Origin: Ganoderma boninense
Lineage: Eukaryota; Basidiomycota; Agaricomycetes; Polyporales; Polyporaceae
Direction: 5' to 3'
Length of the DNA: 64,000 bases
Assembly (NCBI GenBank): GCA_002900995.3
Contig: CM035312.1
Span: forward strand, 1,426,001-1,490,000
Program-made: the position numbers and the translations under genes
In this document: piece by piece, positions 54,820 through 64,000 of the stretch
How positions within the stretch are numbered: position 1 is the stretch's first letter
Layout of the letters: every line of letters starts with the position of its first letter
Notes under the pieces: generated by a model
The model's database searches: none
What the model was told of the DNA's origin: nothing
What the model saw: the letters and a program-made list of their open reading frames with translations, nothing else

Positions 54820-57129
54820 ATGCGACTCCTCGACACCGAAACAGGATTATTTGTAGATTTCCCCGACACGACACGACTACCCCCATACGCCATCCTGTCG
54901 CATACCTGGAATACGGAGGGCGAACAGACGTATCAGGACTTCAAGGACATTCAGCATGCGCACGCACGAAGGCTACCCCTCCGACATCCAGTCACCACCG
55001 TCCCTACCTCCAGGCGGCGATCCGAATCGTTGCGTTCGTGGTCTGGAGCGGGGCTGGTATCGGACCGCATCGTACAAGTCGCGGGAAATACTTGCATGTC
55101 CTTTTGGGACGATCCTGCCATCTCGTCAAAGGTCCGTATGGCATGTGCCGTTGCACTCGCAGACGGCTACCGTTACATTTGGATCGACTCATGCTGCATC
55201 GACAAGACGAGCAGTGCAGAGCTGTCTGAGGCAATCAACTCGATGTATCGATGGTACGGGAAGGCGGCTATATGTTACGCCTTTCTCGTTGACGTCCCGC
55301 AGGACGATCACCCGCATGCTGCGAAGTCTATGTTTCGTCGAAGCAGGTGGTTCACCAGAGGCTGGACGCTCCAAGAGCTGATTGCCCCCCGAAATCTCCT
55401 GTTCATGTCGCAGGAGTGGAACGTCATAGGTACCAAACAGGATCTATCTGCCCTCCTGGAGGCAATAACCGGAATAGACGTCGAGGTGCTGAAGCAACAG
55501 AAACGGCTCGACGACGTCAGCGTTGCTCGCCGGATGTCCTGGGCCTCAAGGCGAGAAACGACCAGGGTGGAAGACCAAGCGTACTCTCTCTTCGGCATCT
55601 TCGACGTCAACATGCCCACGCTGTACGGGGAGGGCTCGCGGGCATTCATGCGCTTGCAGCAGGAGATTCTTCAACAGATCCCAGACCAAAGCCTCTTCGC
55701 ATGGGGCGGGACATATCCACATCCCCTCCCTCTCGGCCTAAACCCATCAGCCGAAAATCCCAGCTACGCACACCTTCGACCACATTTCTATTCGCTGTTG
55801 CAGTCCGATTCATTATCTCTATTCGCCTCTTCTCCCTCCGCCTTCCTCAACTCCAGATCCATCCATACCATCCCTGATGATGCTCTTCGCCTCCGCCTTC
55901 GCGACTTGGATGTACCCGTGCTCGAATACACTCCATCTCCTTACGGCATGCGTACCCGACTTCTCTTGCTTAATATCGCACCCTCTTCGTTAACTGATAA
56001 TGGGCAATCATCCGTCGTTCTTTCCCAATTTCATGGGACAACTGAGGTGCGGCGGTGGTATCTTGCCGTCCTCGCCTGCGAACATGCTCATCGTCGTGGG
56101 GGGTTATTGTCACGGATTTGCTTCACGGAATCAACCAATACCAACCTGGACCTCCTTCGAAGCGGGTTCGTTCATCCGAAGGTAGTCGGGAGCCTGCAAC
56201 AGCGCCTGAAATGGAGGGACAGGCCTATTTCCGACTTCGATGTCCTCGTCTCCCTATCCCCGAACCAAATTCAAGCCTGTCGGCCCTACCTGACTCCCAA
56301 AACCGTATACGTACCATACCACAAGGGAGATATGGCCGATGACACTCCCCCTGAGCATGCGGCTTTGCCTGGCCGGTTCTCTGGGTGGACGCTCGAGCTC
56401 TCGGAGACGGACAGGACTATCCTCAAGTACCGGGGATATCACGTCCACCAGTGGACTCCGGACGAGCCCAACCGTCACTGTTTGACCTTAGCCAAGCTGT
56501 CGCACGAAGCCATCGAGCTCACCCTCGAGTACCGTCGAGCCGGCGGCGATGAGCTGCACCTCCGCGTGGAGGTGCGCGTCGGCGGCCAGCAGCGGGCAAT
56601 GTCAGGCTGGGAACGCTGGAGGTCCATGGACGCCCTGTTCGCATTTGGAGCGCTCGAGCTCAGGATATTCAAGATTGGCCCCACAGCAGGCGGTGATGGC
56701 AAGCCCCGGGACTCGGAGGAGGAGGGCCGCCATGATGTTGAGAGGAATGAGGAAGACGGGGATTTGGCCGCCAGGCAGGACGTCCTGGTCCGCCTTCAGA
56801 TTCGCCTCGAGCGCAGCATAGAGGCGGATCGGCATCAGCTGCGCCTTGACGTCGAAGAGCCAGATACATGGGCCCGCGGGGGCGACTGGTCGCCCGGTGC
56901 GCCAAGCTCGAGAGACTCTGACGCTCCAAGCCTGTCTCAATTGGTCTATCCGGCCGGCCGTGAGGGGAACGCCTTCAGGATCGGGGCGTATCGCCAACCA
57001 GCAGTCTGCAGCTTGACCGAGGACGAATTCTGGGATGCGATAGCGGCAGAGAACAACCTCCGGACAGGCCCTCGGCGCTGGATGGAGGAGAGGGAACCCC
57101 GCCAGGCAATGAGTCGTCGCTACAGGTAG
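54820..57129 (+). CDS. HET-domain protein 3
   Basis: Single exon, 769 residues, starting at the MRLLDTETGLF ATG that aligns with the other two copies. HET signatures: YAILSHTWNTEGEQTY, YIWIDSCCIDKTSSAELSEA, RSRWFTRGWTLQELIAPRNL, RMSWASRRETTRVEDQAYSL, FDVNMPTLYGEG, IPDQSLFAWG. An insert of about 35 residues after the first HET block distinguishes it. The C-terminal part has an Asp/Glu/Arg-rich stretch (about residues 620-680) not seen in HET 1. Together with HET 2 it forms a tandem pair; HET 1 is 23 kb away on the same strand. Confidence 0.95.
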   Translation: MRLLDTETGLFVDFPDTTRLPPYAILSHTWNTEGEQTYQDFKDIQHAHARRLPLRHPVTTVPTSRRRSESLRSWSGAGLVSDRIVQVAGNTCMSFWDDPAISSKVRMACAVALADGYRYIWIDSCCIDKTSSAELSEAINSMYRWYGKAAICYAFLVDVPQDDHPHAAKSMFRRSRWFTRGWTLQELIAPRNLLFMSQEWNVIGTKQDLSALLEAITGIDVEVLKQQKRLDDVSVARRMSWASRRETTRVEDQAYSLFGIFDVNMPTLYGEGSRAFMRLQQEILQQIPDQSLFAWGGTYPHPLPLGLNPSAENPSYAHLRPHFYSLLQSDSLSLFASSPSAFLNSRSIHTIPDDALRLRLRDLDVPVLEYTPSPYGMRTRLLLLNIAPSSLTDNGQSSVVLSQFHGTTEVRRWYLAVLACEHAHRRGGLLSRICFTESTNTNLDLLRSGFVHPKVVGSLQQRLKWRDRPISDFDVLVSLSPNQIQACRPYLTPKTVYVPYHKGDMADDTPPEHAALPGRFSGWTLELSETDRTILKYRGYHVHQWTPDEPNRHCLTLAKLSHEAIELTLEYRRAGGDELHLRVEVRVGGQQRAMSGWERWRSMDALFAFGALELRIFKIGPTAGGDGKPRDSEEEGRHDVERNEEDGDLAARQDVLVRLQIRLERSIEADRHQLRLDVEEPDTWARGGDWSPGAPSSRDSDAPSLSQLVYPAGREGNAFRIGAYRQPAVCSLTEDEFWDAIAAENNLRTGPRRWMEEREPRQAMSRRYR

Positions 57130-58174
57130 CGATAGTAGGCGTAGAATCATACAGATGGCACAGTACGTTCTCGCAACCCATGTATTGTTATGAACTGAAC
57201 AATGAGCTACCGTAGAGGTGGCAGACATGGAAGAGTCTAAGACGCATGTCGATTTCGTGCTGCATGATCGAGGCACTGTAAGGAAATCACCGGTATTCTG
57301 ATTTCCTGACCGTATTTAGCGAGTCGTTCGCCTTGGTGGTATGCATCCAGTACGATGCGCAATAGACGAACGTCGTGACACCGATAGGCGGATACCGGCC
57401 AAAATATTCGAGATGCAGGTGAGTAGACGTACGGTAGACGAATTTGAAGGCGTCGCAGGTTGAACAAAGAGTTTGGGAACTGGACTGAAGGAGGCCCTTG
57501 GCTGATGGCGTATTGCTGAGATTTGGTGCCCCGAATCGTACAGTGAGATGATAGAACGCAGATGACAATATCAGGCCAATAAGCCTCTAAAGACAAAAAG
57601 TCTTGTCCACTTGTCCAGGTGCGGCAGGTGAGTGAGAGTGCGATAAGCAGGCGCCGGGTAGGTTTTCTAGGGTCATGAGAGACCGAATGCGAGGCAAACG
57701 GTGGCAACAGAGGGCTGGAGACGTCTGTGGACGTCGTGGACAGTGGACAAGGTGCGCTCGACGCCCGGAGTCCGCCTCACCGACGCCGCCGACGCCGCCG
57801 GTCACCGGACGGACCTCCGACGCGTCTCCGGACCGCCCTGCGGCGGTGACGCGGCGATCGGTCACGTGCTGTGGCTGCAGGGCCGTGCTGGTTTGGCCGA
57901 TGGCGGCGACGGCGGCGACGACGACGACGATCGCCCCACTGCCGTCGTTTTAGACGGGGCTTTCTGCTCTCTCTGTCTTGCTTGACTCTGCCCGGCCCCG
58001 AATACGCATCGCCTCCCTTATTCGCTGACGAAACTCTGGTCTGCCATTATTCCTAATCCAACACGCCTTGCCATTCTGCCGTGACGTACAAGATACCCGC
58101 CCCCCGCGCCGTCCAGCCGCAAGCACTTCTCACCAGCCACAACCCACCTCCATCTCATCTCCACCCACTCGGTC
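57130..58174. other. Intergenic region between HET 3 and MO25
   Basis: No supportable gene. Contains short GC-rich trinucleotide/hexanucleotide runs: GACGCCGCC-type at about 57,780-57,805 and GGCGAC/GAC-type at about 57,902-57,930. The last 100 bp is the CT/CA-rich leader of MO25. Confidence 0.5.
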
Positions 58175-59587
58175 ATGAATTTCTTCAAGACCAAGCCCCG
58201 CACCCCCCCGGATCTGGTTAGAGGCCTTCGTGACGCCTTGCCCAAGCTAGAGGCTGGGCCACCAGGAGGCGAGGTCAGAAGAAAGGTGCGGCTATACCCC
58301 GCATACCCGTGAGTTCCCTCGTTCACCACGCCGCAGGCGAACGAGGAAGTTGCCAAGAACTTGCAGCAAATCAAGGCGATCCTCTATGGCGATGGAGGTA
58401 TGTTCCTTCGGCCCCAGTCATTGATGCGACAATTCATGTGTGTGCATGGATGCAGATCCGCTCCCGGAGCTCGTGGCACAGCTCGCCCAAGAGACCTACA
58501 GCACAGATCTCCTTTTCCATCTCCTCCAGAACATCCACAAGCTCGAGTTCGAGTCTCGAAAGGATGTCGTTCAGATCTTTAACAACTTGCTCCGACGGCA
58601 GATCGGCTCCCGATTTCCCACCGTCGAGTACCTCAACTCCAAGCCAGAGGTTTTGTTTGCCGCGTTTGACGGGTACGCCAATGAGGAAATTGCACTTAAC
58701 ACTGGCATGATCCTCCGAGAGATGCTCCGTCACGAACCCTTGGCCAAGTCCCTGTTGTACTCTGAACAGTACGTCGCCGGTTGATCAATCGCAGTGCGCG
58801 GCCTTGACGGGATGCAACATTAGGTTCTACAAGTTCCCCCACTACATCGAGACTACCACCTTCGGCATTTCGTGCGATGCGTATACGAACCTGAAGGAGA
58901 CGCTAACGCGGCACAAAACGATGGTTGCCGAGTACCTTGACAAGAACTACGACAGAGTGGGCATCTCCCGTCCAGGACCGCGCAACTAACCCCATACTGA
59001 CGCCTTCATGTTTTGAACCGCAGTTCTTCTCATCTTTCACGACCTTGATCCTCTCGAACAATTACGTCACGAAACGACAGTCACTCAAACTCCTCGGAGA
59101 GATCCTTTTGGATCGTGCGAACTTCGCTGTGATGACTCGGTATATCGCGAGCGAGACGAATCTCAAGATGATGATGAATCTCCTCCGCGACAAGAGCAAG
59201 AACATTCAGTTCGAGGCCTTCCACGTGTTCAAGGTGTGTCTCCACCGTCGTCGTCGCTTACCATCGTGCCTAATTTACGGCACTGTAGGTGTTCGTTGCA
59301 AACCCCAAGAAGCCACCACAGATCGAGAGCATCCTCCGACGGAACAAGGACAAGCTTCTCAAGTTTTTGAAGGACTTCCACAATGACAAAGAAGGTAGTA
59401 TTTCATTCGTCTCTCCCCTCTTGCATCCAAAACTCGGATACTGACGCGATTTCCCGGTGGCACTAGATGAACAATTTATGGTGAGTTGCTGCACAGCGCC
59501 TCCTGTCATCACAATAACTGATCAATGCATTTTCCGCACCTGCAGGACGAGAAACAGTTCTTGATAGTCCAGATACAGAATCTTTAA
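58175..59587 (+). CDS. HYM1: Mo25/Hym1 scaffold protein
   Basis: About seven exons, near 330 residues, ATG at 58175. It starts [22 protein letters not shown] and contains the helical-repeat core of Mo25/CAB39 (PF08569): [111 protein letters not shown] and [11 protein letters not shown], ending near [13 protein letters not shown]. Mo25 activates GCK/STE20-type kinases and in fungi works with the NDR/RAM network in cell separation and polarity. Some introns are in unusual places (the last coding exon is only about 13 codons). Confidence 0.96.
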
Positions 59588-62500
59588 TCGCCTGGACAGA
59601 TTGAGGTCCAGCCCCATGACTTTCCACAGCCTGCATGCGGCGGTTTGGCACATAAATAGTTTTCTTGCCTCCCCTCCTTGTCCCTTTCAACCTCTCTTCT
59701 CTTCAACATGTCCAACATGCCATAGTTCTAGTCTTTCCGCCACATGCTGTGCTGCGTGACTCATGTCTCTTCATTTGCATCATCCCGATGTACCATCGCA
59801 GTCTCCCCGTGTATCATCAGTAGTCTTATCGGTCTCGGATCACCCTCATCCTCTTGTCGTTGTCGTCATCATTCGCAGAGCCCGTCGTTAGTCATTGTGT
59901 CCCGCATCGTGCCTACTTATCATCATAGTTACCCTCCCTGTCTCAATCACATTTGCCCACAGACGAAGCATCAGAAGCATCAGCCTATATCCGGACCACA
60001 CACGCCGCTGTGACTTTGACGTTCTTCCCCGCTTCTCCCGCCGAGCTTCAGTCGAGAGAACCTCCTTACCCCGCATCGACTGCGCTCTCTGGAACCGTCG
60101 TCCCGAAGAGTCGTTGTGAAGGTGACGTCGGATCGATGCTTCGAGTCGAGCCGTCTCCGGTGACCTCAGATGTGGGGCGCCGCCAGATATCCTGCCGCCA
60201 TATACCCGGAAACGAGCGGTGGCTCAGCTCTTTCAGGACGTTTAGAGTCCGAGCCCTCGATGGTCCGGGGCTCTGGTCAGGTGAACGCTTCGAGGGCAGC
60301 AATTGCGTCAGGACCGTGAATCACAGGTACCGGCCCAGGGGAATCGCACCGCCTTCGCAGCGGATGCTCCGACCTGTTCTCAGCTCCTGGTCGCAACCTC
60401 CAGCGTATATATCAGCTGCGATCTCACACTGCTACGTGGACCAGCAGCGAACGTTCGTGGACATATCGCCCCAAGGCCTCTTGAGTGCGACACCGTCCCG
60501 GCAGTTGCCTCCGTCGAACCACGGGTGCGGCGTCGTCTGTGAATCGCGCTCTATGTCCATGCCAACGTCGACGTACTTATCACAAGTCAATGTAGTGCGT
60601 GATAAACCTTGCATACTTAGCTAACTTTGGTGCGCGGGGAAGCAATAGATCCACCCGTGCCATTCAGTTCCAAGTACTGGGGCGCAAGATAGAGAGAATA
60701 CAGATTCGATTCGCATGCAGTGCCGCTCGGAATACGATAAGCAGCTGTGCCTGCCCGACATGCATTCAATGTTCATCGCAGGGTCCTGTCGAACGAACAG
60801 CTTGCGAACGCATGACCAGCGCTGCCGTCGCGCGACATACGGAAAGTGAGCAGGTCGAGCCCACGTCTGCGAACAGCCTGCGAAGCCCGGCGCTGGCAGG
60901 CCCGAACGCCGTTCGTCTCGCGTGCGTCCCACATGTGCGAAGCCCGCCGGAGGCTTTGTCTCCGCCATGCGCAGCGCGTGCGTCACGGTAGTGGGGGAAC
61001 GGACGGACGGGCGATGATGTGCTGTATTAAGGCTCGCCATTCGTCATCGACGCCCAGATGTCGTCTGGGGCGTACTGGTGAATGGCAGTAGAACTGGTCT
61101 TCTTCCCGGGTGTCCCGAACATCCGAGCGAGCAGCCAGTCGAAACGGTCATGCCGCGCGCTGGGGCCTGGGCGAACTTTGTGCCCTCTTGCTTTATCGGC
61201 ATCTTGGGGGATGCTGCAGTGTCCGTTACAGATGCAGACGCAGATGAAGACGATAGAGTGCGCTACGACGCCTTGGCAGCCTGAGCCTGGGCCGTCCGCG
61301 GGCGATGGCTCTCGGATGGGAAGAAGCGAGCCGGAGAAGACGGCGGTCAGGGCCCCACGAGTGGCGCAAAACGCTCTTCTAGCGCTACTTTGTGTGCGTC
61401 CGTGGAGGCGATTGTGCGTATGGGACTGCGGTCGCGGGTGGCAGGCTGGGAAGGCGGGTGAGAGGAAGCTAGGGAATCAGGGGTGCCGGCTTGTGCGGAG
61501 AGGGTGCGAGCTGACATGGATGGCGGACCGACGGCGAAGTGTTTTGTATGAGAGCGGCATCGCTTCGAGGTATGGCGCTTTTGTATGCCGGGTCTTCGTG
61601 CGGCAGGAGGCTGGAACCCCACTTCCTCATCTCGAGAGGGCGCCAACAGGTTTAACAGAGGAGAAGCAGGCGAACCACCGCTGAAATGACCCGTCCCCGG
61701 GTCACGTTGATGTGGCCACGAAGCAGGAAGTTGACGAGCATCGGACGCCGAAGGGGAAGAGTGGAGTTGCATATAGTTACACTGACATGGTCCCGAGGTG
61801 GAGAGCTATAAGTGGCGACGTCACCATGAAGAAGTTGCATATACTGGGCATTCTACATACCATATGATCGTGAGCTGCATTCCAGCGCACCTCGGGCCAT
61901 TGGGACCCACAGCCGAGACCGTGGCGTCAGTCACAGGTGGTTGACGTTGGAGGGTGAGGCGTCATTACTCCCATGACCGCTGCACCATATGCGATCGAGC
62001 TATTCCGTAATGTTTTGTCGGATTCAGGGTCCCCTCGACGGGAATCTCGGCCCTAAGATCGAAACATGGCCCCCGGTGGCGATCATGAAGCCATGCACTC
62101 TTTCCATTGGCTATGCTTACCCGCAGCGAGGCCTTCACGCGCGAATGCGCTCCTCGGGAAGATGGTCCCTGTACTTAGCCTGCAGCAGTGGGATGGACGT
62201 GCCGGCGAGTCGCGACCTTGAATGTGGGTCGGCTTTGCGTGGGCGAAGTCCGACTGGGGTCGCCCTCGATTGCCTCGAAGCCGCGGTAGCTGCGCCGCAC
62301 GCGTGCGGGACGGCACTGGTACGGGGAGACCGGTCGGACCGCAGTCCCGCAGACTTTGTACTTGTCGGGAAAGGTCTCATCGATGGCCGCCATTCTCTGA
62401 CAATGGCAGCTAGACAAACGCTGCTCGAGGAACGGCTTATCAGATTTGTTTGGATGGTTCCGTGAAGGGATGTGCTTACTTACACAACATCTCAGGTCCC

Positions 62501-64000
62501 GGCGCCGGCATGGACAAGTGGATTGATGACGAGTCGAACACACAGGACACAGGATTGGACTCGCTGCTAGGATTGCCGCTGTGTGGTGTAGTAGGATCAA
62601 CAAGCCCGTGTCCGCGGCTCGCTGCTTGAATGTACTCACATGGGAGTTTTGCAGCACAGAAATGAACGACGACCTCGCAACTAAGTGTCGTGGTGGATAT
62701 ATCGGGAGACCAGGAAGAACAGTGGCTCGTCCGGCGGTGGACAAATGGATCCACAAATCGGGTAGGAGGCGACCGGTAACCGGCGTCCGATACAGTGAGT
62801 GCGGAATGGAACACAAATTCATGATACTCCATCATATCAGGTGACAAAGTTCTAGTGGCGACAAATGAGATGGGGACGGTCTTATCAGCAAGCAGGTCTC
62901 ATCCACTTACGGTCCAAGCAGAAAAATGTGCCTACTTGAAATCAATCATGATCAGTGCCAGATGGCATGCGGGCAGTGGCGGGATGGTTGGGTACGAAAT
63001 GTCGAATCCGGCTGCTACTGCAGATATTCTTTTTGCAGCAGTACTTGTATACGCTCAACAGGACCACACAGCAGCGGTGCTGGTAGAAGGAAAGAACGAG
63101 GGTTAGCTCCCTCTGCCGCAGTCGTAAACAAGTCGCCAGTGGGCGTGACAAGCCACAGCAGCCCTTGGGGTGGCACGTGGTCTCTGTCACAGGGAGTCAC
63201 GGTAAAGCAAAATTTTCTGGTGGCTGGTCTGGGCAGCCGCACTGTGCTTCAGACCACTACTTACGCTCGAATGATTCAGTCTCGAGAAACTTCTGCAGCG
63301 GCCCTCGTGGGGAATATTGTACCCGACTTTCCTGTACGATACTAGACGGCATCGGTATCGTCCACGGTCCTCTGCCAGAAGTTCGACTTGGAATGCTTTC
63401 GAGGTGGGCAAACAGATTAACTTGTTCCCCCGGTTATTTAACCATCATCCGCTCCCTAGTTTGCGGACGCGTGCCTTGGTCGTCTTCTTGGAGACACCTA
63501 ACGTGCTCTTCAGCCCGAGGCGGCTCTCCCAGGATGCGTCATGTCCGTGAGCGGTATCCTTCGTCTGCCCTCGGAATGCCTTTTCTTGAACCCGTTCTCC
63601 GCGGACGTGGTTCCGCGATACGCACAAGTGCCCGCATTCCGACAGCCTGGGTGTAGTATACCGATCGCTCCCGCACGGACGCTCGAAAGCTCTGAGAGCG
63701 GGGTAGAGGTTCCCGCTCTGCTCGAGGAGCCTCGTGTTCGTATTCTCTCCACTGGTGGGGACTCCCTCTCCCAGGCCAATATGTCGGTTTAAGGATTTTT
63801 TCTCGCTTCCGCATGCCCTCATCGAAGGGCCAGAACCTCAGTCTGCAGCCGCGCTCTTCGTGGTCTTTGACGGCCGGGGTGAGGTTCTTTCGCACGTTCA
63901 GCCCGGACATGTTTCGCCGGCGGCCACGTCCCCTTGTGTGGTCCATTTGTCCCCGCGGGCTTCCCCCGGTCGGACCGTCTGACACTCCAGCCACAGCACA
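59588..64000. other. Terminal region without recognised genes
   Basis: 4.4 kb downstream of MO25. Many short overlapping frames on both strands, none with family motifs or a consistent exon chain. The frames at 63.5-64.0 kb run towards the window edge and could include an exon of a gene outside the window, but I cannot support one. Confidence 0.45.

Noticed and set aside
60600..60730. Possible tRNA suggested by GATTCGATTC-like T-loop sequence
   Set aside because: No matching acceptor stem, D-arm or anticodon stem could be found around it.

Overview
The window looks like nuclear DNA of a filamentous basidiomycete, probably an agaricomycete (polypore-like). Protein-coding genes lie on both strands and are cut by many short introns of about 50-70 nt with GTRNGT donors. 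The gene set is eukaryotic and fungal: POL2, GNA1, nitrate reductase, RPL24, ASE1, DPM1, MO25/HYM1. There are also three intronless HET-domain genes and four genes of the Cyt/volvatoxin-like family known from mushrooms. No prokaryotic operon, CRISPR array, rRNA or convincing tRNA was seen.

Layout. 0.25-0.94 kb: a small Lys/Pro/Ala-rich HMGN/H1-like chromatin protein (+). 1.7-9.1 kb: catalytic subunit of DNA polymerase epsilon (-). 10.2-11.0 kb: glucosamine-6-phosphate N-acetyltransferase (+). 11.26-14.60 kb: a divergent pair of Cyt-like genes, here called X1 (-) and Y1 (+). 14.7-19.1 kb: nitrate reductase (-). 20.3-21.5 kb: lactonase-type beta-propeller (-). 22.4-23.0 kb: ribosomal protein L24 (-), divergent from ASE1/PRC1 (23.5-26.1 kb, +). 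27.2-29.15 kb: HET-domain gene 1 (+). 29.27-31.94 kb: a second divergent Cyt-like pair, Y2 (-) and X2 (+). 32.9-35.2 kb: TPR protein (+). 36.2-38.1 kb: second lactonase (+). 39.6-41.35 kb: F-box-like protein (-). 41.4-50.4 kb: about 9 kb without a gene I can support. 50.45-51.4 kb: DPM1 (-). 52.3-57.1 kb: two tandem HET-domain genes (+). 58.2-59.6 kb: Mo25/Hym1 (+). 59.6-64 kb: no supportable gene.

The main discovery is a long inverted duplication. The block at about 11.07-14.64 kb (X1/Y1 plus their shared promoter region) reappears inverted at about 29.23-32.13 kb (Y2/X2), with 14.6 kb of single-copy genes between the arms. All four toxin-like genes are intact on paper. The left arm carries a 688-bp terminal-inverted-repeat element (12,369-13,056) with an 8-bp target duplication. 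The right arm preserves the matching empty site. Coding exons of the two copies are almost identical even at silent sites, while introns and promoter DNA have drifted, which suggests gene conversion. The arms lie close to a HET-domain gene, so a role in allorecognition, defence or cell death is worth testing, but this is inference.

Most other genes are housekeeping: replication, UDP-GlcNAc and dolichol-mannose supply, ribosome, spindle midzone, and Mo25 for GCK-kinase signalling. Exon borders are given where splice signals and reading frame agree. Translation starts of nitrate reductase and POL2 are less certain than their bodies.
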